Shown piece after piece: positions 1-9,617 of a DNA stretch of 64,000 bases; the stretch's first letter is position 1, and every line of letters starts with the position of its first letter. Under the pieces are notes generated by a model. It searched no databases, was not told where the DNA came from, and worked only from the letters and a program-made list of their open reading frames with translations. Both the position numbers and the translations under genes were made by a program. Source of the stretch: Haberlea rhodopensis (Eukaryota > Streptophyta > Magnoliopsida > Lamiales > Gesneriaceae); the NCBI GenBank assembly GCA_907163345.1, contig CAJQUN010000399.1, positions 1 to 64,000 on the forward strand, written 5' to 3'.

Positions 1-307
1 TCATTTCATCAGATGAACTCACAAAATTCAAGAGCAAGTAGGAAAAAAGAGTGTGTAGGAAATAGGTAGAAAATAGGGTGGAAATAGGAAAATTATATGG
101 AAATTATCAAACCTTGTCCAAAAATTCTGAAAATTCACACAATCATCCTTATACACCCAGAAAACATATAGTCTGATGGGTGTAACAAAATCGAAGCCAA
201 ATCAACCAGAAACATCGAAAATGCTTGAAGAACATTTGCAGAAATCCAACCCATAAATTTGTTTTGAGGTAGTGTGGTCATGCCTTCATTTCTTCTATTT
301 TAAAACT
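1..307. repeat. flank of element A, probably older repeat
   Basis: AT-rich sequence without a coding region. It is the left flank of a retrotransposon whose target duplication (GTTTT) begins at 308. The sequence continues after that element at 9618, where it has LTR-like character, so this stretch is probably part of an older LTR or other repeat starting outside the window. This is an inference; no terminal motif is visible here. Confidence 0.35.
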
Positions 308-312
308 GTTTT
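308..312. repeat. target-site duplication GTTTT (left copy, element A)
   Basis: GTTTT precedes the TG of the 5' LTR. The identical pentamer follows the CA of the 3' LTR at 9613-9617. A 5-bp duplication is the usual footprint of Ty3/gypsy integrase, and it fixes both ends of the element. Confidence 0.9.
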
Positions 313-460
313 TGTAATACCCTCGAATATTATATGATTATGTGCTACGATGTATTTAAGAGGGTTGTGGTATTTTAAGTGGGGGATTATATTTATGATA
401 TGATGATATGGTTTAGGGGGCATATTACGCGTTTTAATTGTTGTATTGATGTAGTACAAT

Positions 461-494
461 TATAAAATATCAAGGGAAGATATTTTTATACATC
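461..494 (+). promoter_or_regulatory. probable LTR core promoter (TATA), element A
   Basis: TATAAAATAT lies at 461-470 and a second TATA-like TTTTATACAT follows about 20 bp later. The second aligns in position with TATATA of element B (31620) and TATATATA of the LTRs at 48003 and 56421. Transcription would start about 30 bp downstream, giving a leader of about 250 nt before the GT at 745. The function is inferred from position only. Confidence 0.5.
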
Positions 495-1395
495 GTATGA
501 AATACCGGGACACAATTAAACACCACAAACCACCCTACATGCAACCACCCCCCTAACCCATGCCAATCAAACTGTTGATAGGCTGACTTCTCACCCCACT
601 TGGCTCAATCATTCAGCCTCATCCTTCCATCCCAAATCTCGACCCTTCTCTCCCAAAGAAACACCAGCACTTGCTGAGTAAAAACTTGAGGAGCCTTGCC
701 ATTTTCATCCCTTGGAAGTCTCTCAAAAATCGGAGCAAAGTAGGGTAAGAAACCATGCTCTGTCTTTGTTTTAAGCTTATTAGGTTCTTGCCTTTATGTA
801 TGGTAAAAATGGCATGATAGCTTAGGTTTCTTGAAACCTTCGATTTAAATGATTAAATGGTGTTATTATGAAGCTCTCAGTATTTTTCCTTGAGCATGTT
901 ATGTGTTTTATATGAAGGATTAAAGCATGTGAACTAGGGTGTTCGAAAATCTGGGAAGATGTTTCCCCTGTTTTCTGGAAAAATGTGGATTGAGAGTGGT
1001 ATTGAGGAGGTTATATTATGCATGTTAGATGGGTCTTTGGGTGAACCTTCGATTTGGGTACACGAATGATAGTTGGTAAAGCCCAGGATATTTTTGTTCA
1101 AGCATGTTTTATGAATTATGGTATAGTTTTTATGGCATGAAATGGAGTACTCGAAAATCTGGGTAATGCCATGATGCCCTGCTTTCTGTAAGTTGGTTGA
1201 GCTCTAAGTTTATGATGATGTTATGATGCATGTTAGCTTAGGTTTTGTTAAACCTTTGATTTAAGTACTTACATGGATATTTTATGAAGTTATTCACATG
1301 ATAGTTTCAGCATGAAAGATGTGTTGTGAAGTAGAAAAGATGGTGTGAAAGGTAGTGCTCAAAAATCTGGGAAAATCCCGATTTTTCAGAGCACT

Positions 1396-1612
1396 CGATC
1401 GATCGAGATTTGGTTCCGATCGATCGAGCGAGACAGTGGGTCTAATGTATGTTTTAAAATTGTGATGCCGATCGATCGAAGGATTTCTCGATCGATCGGT
1501 GAAGCTTCTCGATCGATCGGTAAAATACTTCGATCGATCGAGCGAGGCAGGAAGCTAAGGCACTGTTAGTGCACAGTGTCTCGATCGATCGAGACTTTGG
1601 GCCGATCGATCG
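1396..1612 (+). promoter_or_regulatory. array of eight CGATCGATCG palindromes (5' LTR, A)
   Basis: Perfect decamers start at 1396, 1417, 1469, 1489, 1510, 1531, 1582 and 1603. The steps are 21, 52, 20, 21, 21, 51 and 21 bp, a 2-4-2 grouping. Between-copy sequence is not conserved beyond flanking CT/GA bases. The same grouping is found in LTRs of other families in the window (see findings). Function unknown. Confidence 0.9.
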
Positions 1613-1777
1613 AGACAGGCAGAAAGTTGAAAAATATAATGATGTTTTATTTTGTTAAGTTTATGATGTGAGATGGTTTTGAGGCATCTAAATGGTATTA
1701 TGTGGTCTTGTAGAACCATCCCAGGTACCGGCACCATCAAGGAGATAAAGTCTGTTGACTCCTCCTCTTTTTGAAAA

Positions 1778-1811
1778 GGTACGTAAGAGGCGTACGGGCA
1801 TCGGACGGTAA
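1778..1811 (+). promoter_or_regulatory. GGTACGT / CGTACG-GGCAT box (5' LTR, A)
   Basis: GGTACGT is followed 6 bp later by CGTACGGGCAT and then GGACGGTAA, making an imperfect inverted repeat around TACGT/ACGTA. Closely similar boxes occur at the same relative place in the LTRs at 8837, 32461, 39343, 46141, 49014, 57429, and on the minus strand at 27692 and 62846. AAG|GTACGT also resembles a splice donor. Confidence 0.7.
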
Positions 1812-1947
1812 CACACATCTTTATACTACAACTATGCTTTTATTGCATGAGTATTCATGATGAAATGATGATGTTTATACGATGAGGTTTATACGATGTT
1901 TATACGATGATGTTTATACGATGCATATATGATAATGTTTACATGAT

Positions 1948-2160
1948 GATATTGTGGTAAGGTGCCACGGGGTAAGGTGCCCCACATGGTAAGTAGCCAT
2001 GCGATGTTATTGTGGTAAGGTGCCACGGGGGTAAGGTGCCCCACATGGTAAGTAGCCATGCGATGATATTGTGGTAAGGTGCCACGGGGTAAGGTGCCCC
2101 ACATGGTAAGTAGCCATGCGATGATATTGTGGTAAGGTGCCACGGGGTAAGGTGCCCCAT
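1948..2160 (+). repeat. 58-bp tandem repeat in LTR (about 4 copies)
   Basis: A unit of about 58 bp beginning GATATTGTGGTAAGGTGCCA is repeated nearly four times; the last copy is truncated. The unit contains GGTAAGGTGCC twice and an inverted repeat CATGG/CCATG. The matching block in the 3' LTR (8993-9189) has one shortened copy, so repeat length has changed since insertion. Confidence 0.9.
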
Positions 2161-2587
2161 ATGCATGATTTTGAATCAGGGACAACAATAAGAAGTTAAT
2201 GAATAACCAGCATATTTACTTAACCAAGATTTCATGCATTTATTATAATGTTATTATGTTGTTAAGTGAAAGTATATGCTAATGATGTGTTTTCCCTGTA
2301 GGTACGCTTTTTGGACGAAAGGACTAAGGGTCGGGTTGAGGCAGTGAGCTACGAGGGACACAGGAATGTATAGGATTCAAGTTATGATTAGTATCTACTC
2401 TAGGAGTAGTGTAAATCTAAATGACATTCTTTTGGAATGTAATGAACTTTTTTTTTGAAGCTTTGTATTTTGGCCTGTAATCCTGTTAGCTCGTGTAACA
2501 ACCGAAACCTTAAGATGTTACCTTAATGCATGATTAGTCCTTCCTTTGTCTATTAATCACTGTTAAGGTGGGAAGACCCCACATTAG

Positions 2588-2604
2588 TGGTATCAGAGCA
2601 GTGG
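2588..2604 (+). other. primer-binding site, tRNA-iMet (element A)
   Basis: TGGTATCAGAGCAGTGG lies four bases after the CA that ends the 5' LTR. TGGTATCAGAGC is complementary to the 3' end of plant initiator tRNA-Met, the usual primer of Ty3/gypsy chromoviruses. Element B has the identical motif at 33421. Confidence 0.92.
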
Positions 2605-2786
2605 TTAGATAACTCGGGAATGAGCGAAGGGTAGCCTTAGCAATAAGTTAGCTAGGTGCTTACTTTTGAACATGTTTATATGTATGTTATTTCATAAAGA
2701 AGAAGATGTTATGCTAACATGTTCAATTATCTAACGATGAGTTTTATGAACTGCTTTGGTGTGGTTATTAACCCTTGCGTTGCAGC

Positions 2787-4677
2787 ATGGCAGCAAACAT
2801 AGAAGTGGGTGACGCCATTAGTGTAAATGCAAGTGCTGGGCGTACGAATCCATTGCCACCACCAGCCTTGGACGAAGAACCCTCTGAACAGCAGTTGCTA
2901 CCTGGGGAATTGAGCTTGGCTCAGTTTATGATGTATCGACCTCCGATGTTCGAGGGGAACTGAATCAGGAGAGAAAGCTGAGGAATGGTTAGAGAGGATC
3001 GAACAGATATGTGTGGCAGCGCCTTGTGCAAAGACGGCCTGGATCAGATTAGCAGAATTTCAGCTGTCCAAGAAGGCACTGATGTGGTGGAAAACCACAG
3101 TGATTGAGCAAGAGGCTCAGGGACAAGAGGTGAATTGGAAGATGTTCCGAACGCGATTTCTGAACCGCTATTTCTCAGCCGCTGCAAGACAGGCCAAGGA
3201 GGATGAGTTTACCAGTTTAAGACAAGGTACCATGCCTGTATCTGACTATGCTCTACATTACTGTTCCTTACTACGATATGTGCCACACATAGCTGCAAGC
3301 ACTCAAGCGAAGATGCGGAATTTCATGAAGGGCTTGAGGCCTGAACTGTATGACAGGGTGATCACTTATGGCCCTGCCTGTTTTGATGATGCACTCTCAC
3401 GAGCTGAGCTAGCTGAACTGGGAGTTGGTGCATATCCTGATGCAGTGCCACCTCCAGCACCCCCTCAGAAATCTACTTCTGACCACTTGAAGCCCAGGGG
3501 TGATCAGTTTAAGCCTAGGGGGAACACTTCAGCATCGAGATTCAGTGGCAAGAGACCCGAGAATCGATGGAAAGGAAAAGGTAGGAATGATACTCCATCT
3601 GGGAGAGGACAACCTCAGGGAGATAGATCTGGAAGAGCTCAGTGCACTATATGTGGACTATCACACTTGGCGAAGGACTGTGTTGGCTGCTATGTCTGTG
3701 GCGACAGAGGCCACTTCGCTCGACAGTGTCCCAACAGGGGAAGACAGCAGAACCCTGCGAGGAGGCCTGCGGACAGAGCGACACCGCACAGACCACCTTT
3801 TGCACCGAGGCAGTATGGAGGTCAGCCCACGGGGCCACCTCAGGGTCAGGTGTATGCTTTGACGAGGGAGCAGGCTACAGCGACTCCGGAGGAAGTTATA
3901 GCGGGTACATGTCTTTTATTTACGCACCCTGCTCTTATATTGACAGACACAGGTGCGTCACACTCTTTTGTGTCGACGAGTTTTGTGGAAAGGCACCACA
4001 TATGCACTTCTCCGTCCCCCATGCCTCTTATGGTCTCGACCCCCGCTGGAAGAAGTTTGACTACGGATCAGATTGTTTATGATGGCCTCATTTATTTTGA
4101 GGATAATGAGTTAAGATCAGATTTGATTGTGCTGGGAATGACAGACTTCGATTGCATTGTGGGCATCGATGTTCTGAATAAGTATCAGGCAGTGGTAGAC
4201 TGTAGGCAGAGGACTGTCCGATTTAGATCTGTATTGGGAGTCCAGTGGACATTTTATGGGGATGGTTCCCGTCCGAAGATTCCGTTAATATCTGCTGTCA
4301 AGATGGCGCAGTTATTGGAACGAGGTCATACAGGATATCTTATCTATGCTGTTGATATGACGGAAAAGAGGAAGGAATTAAAAGTTGAGGATGTGCCCGT
4401 AGTGGCGGAGTTTCCTGATGTCTTTCCGGAGGAGATTCCCGGATTCCCCCCGACGAGAGAGGTCGAGTTTGGGATTGAGCTGCTACCAGGGACGTCTGCA
4501 ATTTCTCGTGCCCCGTATAGGATGGCACCAGCAGAGTTAAGGGAGTCAAAGATACAGTTGCAGGAACTCCTTAATAAGGGCTACATACGCCCTAGCGTAT
4601 CGCCATGGGGTGCGCCTGTCTTATTTGTTAAGAGAAAGATGGATCGATGCGTCTATGCATTGACTATAGGTAGTTAA
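2787..4677 (+). pseudogene. gag-protease-RT N-terminus of element A, frameshifted
   Basis: The ATG at 2787 directly follows a splice-acceptor-like TTGCAG. About 58 codons later a one-base insertion near 2958 creates a stop; the gag reading continues in the next frame from about 2960. The retrotransposon gag domain spans about 3020-3420. A basic, Pro/Gly-rich linker follows. Two zinc-knuckle-like motifs lie near 3643-3735: a CX2CX3HX4C and a canonical CX2CX4HX4C. The aspartic protease motif DTGAS is at about 3946. The N-terminal part of reverse transcriptase follows (VFPEEIPGFPP near 4417, YRMAPAEL, GYIRPSVSPWGAPVLFV). The frame is lost again at about 4635-4645 by a one-base deletion, giving an early stop at 4675-4677. 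The family is not in doubt; the product is not functional. Confidence 0.9.
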
Positions 4678-4724
4678 ACAATGCTACAGTAAAGAACAAG
4701 TATCCACTTCCGAGGATCGATGAC

Positions 4725-6224
4725 TTGTTCGATCAGTTGCAGGGTACGAAGCTCTACAGTAAAATCGATCTGAGGTCGGGGTACCATCAGATTCGAGTAA
4801 GAGAAAATGATGTTCAGAAGACGACTTTCAGGACAAGATATGGGCACTATGAATTCCTGGTTATGCCTTTTGGAGTGACGAATGCCCCAGCTGTCTTCAT
4901 GAGTTTGATGAACAAGGTATTCCAACCGTATTTGGATCAGTTCGTCATAGTTTTCATTGACGACATACTTATTTACTCTCGGACTGAAGAAGAGCATGTA
5001 AGGCACTTGAGGACAGTGCTTCAGATCCTTAGGGATCATCAGTTATATGCAAAGCTTAGCAAGTGCGAGTTCTGGTTGGACAGCGTGGTATTCTTAGGCC
5101 ATGTCATATCTAGCCATGGGATATCTGTGGATCCCAGGAAGATTGAGGCTGTGATGGAGTGGGCTGCACCCACTTCTGTACCGGAAATACGGAGTTTCCT
5201 CGGTTTGGCAGGTTATTACCGACGTTTCGTCGAAGGTTTCTCGAAGATTGCCAAACCCCTGACACAGCTGACTCAGAAAGGAGTCCCCTTCTTTTGGTCT
5301 GAGGCTTGTGAGGAAAGCTTCCAAGAGCTGAAGCGTCGTTTGACTACAGCGCCTGTGCTGGTGATTCCGTCTGAGGATAAGAGGTTCGCCTTGTATACGG
5401 ATGCGTCATTACAGGGCTTGGGCTGTGTGTTGATGCAAGATAAGCATGTGGTGGCTTATGCATCGAGGCAGCTGAAGCCACACGAGGCAAGGTATCCAGT
5501 GCATGATTTAGAATTGGCGGCCAACATATTCGCCTTGAAGATCTGGAGGCATTACTTGTATGGCACGTCTTTCACTATATATACGGACCATAAGAGCCTG
5601 AAGTTCTTATTCACTCAGGCGGAGTTGAATATGAGACAAAGAAGGTGGATGGATTTGCTCAAAGATTATGATTGTGAAATTGAGTACCATCCGGGTAAAG
5701 CAAACTTGATAGCAGACGCCTTAAGTCGGAAGGTGAAGAGTACTGCAGAGGATGTTATGTGTTTGTCGGCCTTGATGACGTCTTATTGCCAACTGGGCTA
5801 TGATTTCGATGTAGACACGTCGCCTGTACGAGTGTCGACCCTATTGGCGGAGCCAGACATATTTGAGGCGATCAGGAAGGCCCAGAAGTCGGATAGTGAG
5901 ATTCAGAGATGGACATCATTGACACTTCAGGGTCAGCCGTCCAAGTTCAGAGTGGCTGAAGATGACTCTTTGAGACTGGGCAACCGATGGGTAGTCCCAA
6001 ATACACCAGAACTGCGTAGAGAGATATTGGAGCGAGCCCACAGTAGTCGATTCAGTATCCACCCAGGGGGAAAGAAGATGTACAAAGATCTATGCGATCA
6101 ATTCTGGTGGAGACGCATGAAGCGAGAAGTAATCGTTTTTGTTAAAAGATGTTTGATCTGCCAGCAGGTAAAAAGCAGAGAGGCAGAGGCCTGGTGGAGA
6201 GCTGAAAAGCTTAGAAGTGCCTGA
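4725..6224 (+). pseudogene. RT palm, RNase H and integrase N-terminus of element A
   Basis: This segment continues the polyprotein in a second frame. It contains the RT palm with KIDLRSGYHQIR, MPFGVTNAP and the catalytic FIDDIL motif (about 4954-4974). Connection and RNase H domains follow, with YTDASLQGLG (about 5394) and TDHKSLKFL (about 5584). The integrase HHCC zinc domain is visible as AHSSRFSIHPGG and CLICQQV (about 6037-6170). A one-base insertion in an A-run near 6173 breaks the frame just after the second Cys pair, and unrelated residues run to a stop at 6224. All RT active-site residues are intact, so this piece decayed only by indels. Confidence 0.9.
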
Positions 6225-6966
6225 ATGGAAGTGGGAGCATATATCTATGGACTTCGTGACCCACTTGCCAAGGACGGCCTCAGGATTTGATGCGATCTGG
6301 GTGATCGTATATAGGCTGACGAAGACGGCTCATTTCATCCCTTACAGTATGTCATATACATACTTGAAGATGGCCCAGATATATATACGGGATGTGGTGA
6401 GATTGCATGGTATTCCAGTCTCAATAGTGTCTGACAGGGACCCGAGGTTCCCTTCACATTTCTGGGAGGGTCTCCAGGCAGCTTTGGGCACAGAGGTGAG
6501 ACTGAGTACGGCCTATCACCCTCAGATAGACGGCCAAACAGAGCGTACCATTCAGACGCTCGAGGACATGTTGAGGGCATGTGTTTTGGAGTTTGATACT
6601 CCATGGCAGGATTCAGTGTCGCTGGTGGAGTTCTCCTATAATAACAGTTATCAGGCGAGCATTCAAATGGCTCCTTTTGAAGCTCTGTATGGACGACGAT
6701 GTAGATCACCACTGTATTGGGAGGACTTGACTAGCAAAGCGGTCGGAGGACCGGATATGATCAGAGATATGGAGGGTAAGATAAAGTTGATACGCCTGAA
6801 GATGAAAGCGGCCCAGGATAGGCAAGCGGCCTATGCCAATAAGCGGCGACGACCGCTAGAATTCCAGTTAGGAGACAGGGTCTTCTTAAAGATCTCGCCC
6901 TTCAGGGGCGTGGTTCGTTTTGGGAGGCGGGGGAAAGTTATCTCCGAGGTATGTTGGGCCATATGA
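6217..6966 (+). pseudogene. integrase catalytic core of element A
   Basis: A third frame carries the integrase core. The three catalytic acidic residues of the DDE triad are seen in ISMDFVTHLP (about 6244), VSDRDPRF (about 6427) and QTERTIQTLED (about 6535). VIVYRLTK has Tyr where the copies in elements B and C have Asp. A one-base insertion in GGGGGAAA near 6935 shifts the frame before the C-terminal domain. Confidence 0.88.
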
Positions 6967-7315
6967 AGTTTTACAGCGTATCGGTACTTTGGCATATCGA
7001 TTGGCTCTACCGCCATCCTTGTCTGGCGTACACGATGTTTTCCATGTCTCTATGTTACGGAAATATGAGCCAGACCCGTCTCATGTCTTACAGCCTACAG
7101 AAGTTCAGTTAGACTCAGATATGTCCTACGAAGAACGACCAATCAGAATTCTGGATCGAGAGGATCGCAGACTACGGAGCAAAGTTATACCGATGGTCAA
7201 AGTTCAGTGGGATCGTCGGGGTGTCGAGGAGGCTACATGGGAGACGGAACAGCATATGGTGCAGCACTATCCGGAGCTATTCTCTGGTATGTATTTATGT
7301 TTAGTTCCGTTATGA
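6920..7315 (+). pseudogene. integrase C-terminus and chromodomain of element A
   Basis: The fourth frame starts with LSPRYVGPYEVLQRIG, the GPF/Y-like module of integrase (about 6935-6985). It ends with a chromodomain-like segment (ERPIRILDRE, VKVQWDRRGVEEATWE, about 7135-7245), as in Tekay/Del chromoviruses, where this domain is thought to guide integration to particular chromatin. The reading runs past FSGM to a stop at 7313-7315; in B and C the stop directly follows FSGM. Confidence 0.88.
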
Positions 7316-7326
7316 TGATGCATGTG

Positions 7327-7362
7327 GATTTCGAGGATGAAATCTTATAAGTAGGGGAGTAA
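7327..7362 (+). promoter_or_regulatory. hairpin plus polypurine tract before 3' LTR (A)
   Basis: GATTTCGAGGATGAAATC (7327-7344) can form a 6-bp stem. It is followed by GTAGGGGAGTAA, the polypurine tract that primes plus-strand DNA, immediately before the 3' LTR. The same hairpin-tract pair precedes the LTRs at 38215, 44681 and 47671. Confidence 0.8.
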
Positions 7363-8453
7363 TGTAATACCCCCAAAATATTATATGATTTTGTGCTACG
7401 ATGTATTTAAGAGGGTTGTGGTATTTTAAGTGGGGGATTATATTTATGATATGATGATATGGTTTAGGGGGCATATTACGCGTTTTAATTGTTGTATTGA
7501 TGTAGTACAATTATAAAATATCAAGGAAAGATATTTTTATACATCGTATGAAATACCGGGACACAATTAAACACCACAAACCACCCTACATGCAACCACC
7601 CCCCCTCCCTAACCCATGCCAATCAAACTGTTGATAGGCTGACTTCTCACCCCACTTGGCTCAATCATTCAGCCTCATCCTTCCATCCCAAATCTCGACC
7701 CTTCTCTCCCAAAGAAACACCAGCACTTGCTGAGTAAAAACTTGAGGAACCTTGCCATTTTCATCCCTTGGAAGTCTTTCAAAAATCGGAGCAAAGTAGG
7801 GTAAGAAACCATGCTCTGTCTTTGTTTTTAAGCTTATTAGGTTCTTGCTTTTATGTATGGTAAAAATGGCATGATAGCTTAGGTTTCTTGAAACCTTCGA
7901 TTTAAATGATTAAATGGTGTTATTATGAAGCTCTCAGTATTTTTCCTTGAGCATGTTATGTGTTTTATATGAAGGATTAAAGCATGTGAACTAGGGTGTT
8001 CGAAAATCTGGGAAGATGTTTCCCCTGTTTTCTGGAAAAATGTGGATTGAGAGTGGTATTGAGGAGGTTATATTATGCATGTTAGATGGGTCTTTGGGTG
8101 AACCTTCGATTTGGGTACACGAATGATAAGTTGGTAAAGCCCATGATATTTTTGTTCAAGCATGTTTTATGAATTATGGTATAGTTTTTATGGCATGAAA
8201 TGGAGTACTCGAAAATCTGGGTAATGCCATGATGCCCTGCTTTCTGTAAGTTGGTTGAGCTCTAAGTTTATGATGATGTTATGATGCATGTTAGCTTAGG
8301 TTTTGTTAAACCTTTGATTTAAGTACTTACATGGATATTTTATGAAGTTATTCACATGATAGTTTCAGCATGAAAGATGTGTTGTGAAGTAGAAAAGATG
8401 GTGTGAAAGGTAGTGCTCAAAATCTGGGGAAAATCCCGATTTTTCAGAGCACT

Positions 8454-8670
8454 CGATCGATCGAGATTTGGTTCCGATCGATCGAGCGAGACAGTGGGTC
8501 TAATGTATGTTTTAAAATTGTGATGCCGATCGATCGAAGGATTTCTCGATCGATCGGTGAAGCTTCTCGATCGATCGGTAAAATACTTCGATCGATCGAG
8601 CGAGGCAGGAAGCTAAGGCACTGTTAGTGCACAGTGTCTCGATCGATCGAGACTTTGGGCCGATCGATCG
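8454..8670 (+). promoter_or_regulatory. array of eight CGATCGATCG palindromes (3' LTR, A)
   Basis: Same eight-copy 2-4-2 array as at 1396-1612, with the same spacing. All eight decamers are intact in both LTRs although other sites have diverged. Confidence 0.9.
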
Positions 8671-8836
8671 AGACAGGCAGAAAGTTGAAAAATATAATGA
8701 TGTTTTATTTTGTTAAGTTTATGATGTGAGATGGTTTTGAGGCATCTAAAATGGTATTATGTGGTCTTGTAGAACCATCCCAGGTACCGGCACCATCAAG
8801 GAGATAAAGTCTGTTGACTCCTCCTCTTTTTGAAAA

Positions 8837-8870
8837 GGTACGTAAGAGGCGTACGAGCATCGGACGGTAA
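8837..8870 (+). promoter_or_regulatory. GGTACGT / CGTACG box (3' LTR, A)
   Basis: Second copy of the box described at 1778, with one substitution (CGTACGAGCAT instead of CGTACGGGCAT). The A variant matches the form in most other LTR families here. Confidence 0.65.
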
Positions 8871-8992
8871 CACACATCTTTATACTACAACTATGCTTTT
8901 ATTGCATGAGTATTCATGATGAAATGATGATGTTTATACGATGTTTATACGATGATGTTTATACGATGCTTATATGATAATGTTTACATGAT

Positions 8993-9189
8993 GATATTGT
9001 GGTAAGGTGCCACGGGGTAAGGTGCCCCACATGGTAAGTAGCCATGCGATGTTATTGTGGTAAGGTGCCACGGGGTAAGGTGCCCCACATGGTAAGTAGC
9101 CATGCGATGATATTGTGGTAAGGTGCCCCACATGGTAAGTAGCCATGCGATGATATTGTGGTAAGGTGCCACGGGGTAAGGTGCCCCAT
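8993..9189 (+). repeat. 58-bp tandem repeat in 3' LTR of A
   Basis: Four units as in the 5' LTR, but the third lacks the inner CACGGGGTAAGGTG part, consistent with slippage or unequal exchange after insertion. Confidence 0.85.
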
Positions 9190-9617
9190 ATGCATGATTT
9201 TGAATCAGGGACAACAATAAGAAGTTAATGAATAACCAGCATATTTACTTAACCAAGATTTCATGCATTTATTATAATGTTATTATGTTGTTAAGTGAAA
9301 TTGTATATGCTCATGATGTGTTGTCCCTGTAGGTACGCTTTTGGACGAAAGGACTAAGGGTCGGGTTGAGGCAGTGAGCTACGAGGGACACAGGAATGTA
9401 TAGGATTCAAGTTATGATTAGTATCTACTCTAGGAGTAGTGTAAATCTAAATGACATTCTTTTGGAATGTAATGAACTTTTTTTTAAAGCTTTGTATTTT
9501 GGCCTGTAATCCTGTTAGCTCGTGTAACAACCGAAACCTTAAGATGTTACCTTAATGCATGATTAGTCCTTCCTTTGTCTATTAATCACTGTTAAGGTGG
9601 GAAGACCCCACAGTTTT

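Larger units (their letters stand above)
313..2583 (+). repeat. 5' LTR of element A
   Basis: Starts TGTAATACC and ends CCCCACA directly before the primer-site spacer. It is 2271 bp and aligns over its whole length with 7363-9612. It holds a TATA-like element, a pyrimidine-rich leader, a splice-donor-like GTAAGA at 745, an array of eight CGATCGATCG decamers, a GGTACGT/CGTACG box, a 58-bp tandem repeat and the CTACTCTAGGAGTAG palindrome (2395-2409). Confidence 0.93.
745..2785 (+). other. predicted leader intron of element A (GT 745 to AG 2785)
   Basis: The donor context AGTAGG|GTAAGA follows the short leader. The acceptor context CCTTGCGTTGCAG|C lies one base before the gag ATG at 2787, with a branch-site-like TTAAC just upstream. 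Element B has the same layout (31848-33626) with the acceptor CCTTGTATTACAG|C. Splicing would remove most of U5, the palindrome array and the primer-binding site. Spliced RNA could then serve as gag mRNA while only unspliced RNA could be reverse-transcribed. Not shown experimentally. Confidence 0.45.
313..9612 (+). mobile_element. Ty3/gypsy chromovirus (Tekay/Del-like), full-length, element A
   Basis: A complete 9.3-kb LTR retrotransposon. In order it has 5' LTR (313-2583), tRNA-iMet primer site (2588), gag, protease, reverse transcriptase, RNase H, integrase, C-terminal chromodomain, polypurine tract (7351-7362) and 3' LTR (7363-9612), flanked by GTTTT duplications. Domain order PR-RT-RH-IN places it in Ty3/gypsy. 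The C-terminal module after integrase resembles the chromodomain of the Tekay/Del clade. The two LTRs differ by roughly 1% substitutions plus small indels by eye, so the insertion is young. Nevertheless four single-base indels break the coding region (near 2958, 4640, 6173 and 6935), so the copy cannot make its own polyprotein. It would depend on proteins in trans, unless some indels are assembly errors. Confidence 0.95.
7363..9612 (+). repeat. 3' LTR of element A
   Basis: 2250 bp, TGTAATACC to CCCCACA, nearly identical to 313-2583. Differences include scattered substitutions, a shortened 58-bp repeat copy and a deletion of about 20 bp in the TTTATACGATG repeats near 8940. The GT donor-like site is at 7801. 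It is followed by the GTTTT duplication at 9613-9617. Confidence 0.93.

Noticed and set aside
1345..1569. Open frame rich in RSI/DRS/ER residues (also at 8403-8627, 31911-32357, 38793-39239, 45749-46001, 48238-48760, 53417-53656, 56871-57125, 62987-63302)
   Set aside because: These are translations of the CGATCGATCG arrays, which contain no stop in any frame. Frame is not kept between families, and the arrays lie in LTRs, not in coding regions.
1396..1612. CRISPR-like array of short repeats with spacers
   Set aside because: Repeats are only 10 bp, spacers are about 11 bp, no cas genes, and the setting is a plant LTR.
1889..2188. Repetitive open frames on the minus strand (also 8984-9217)
   Set aside because: By-products of the 58-bp tandem repeat; no domain and no start context.
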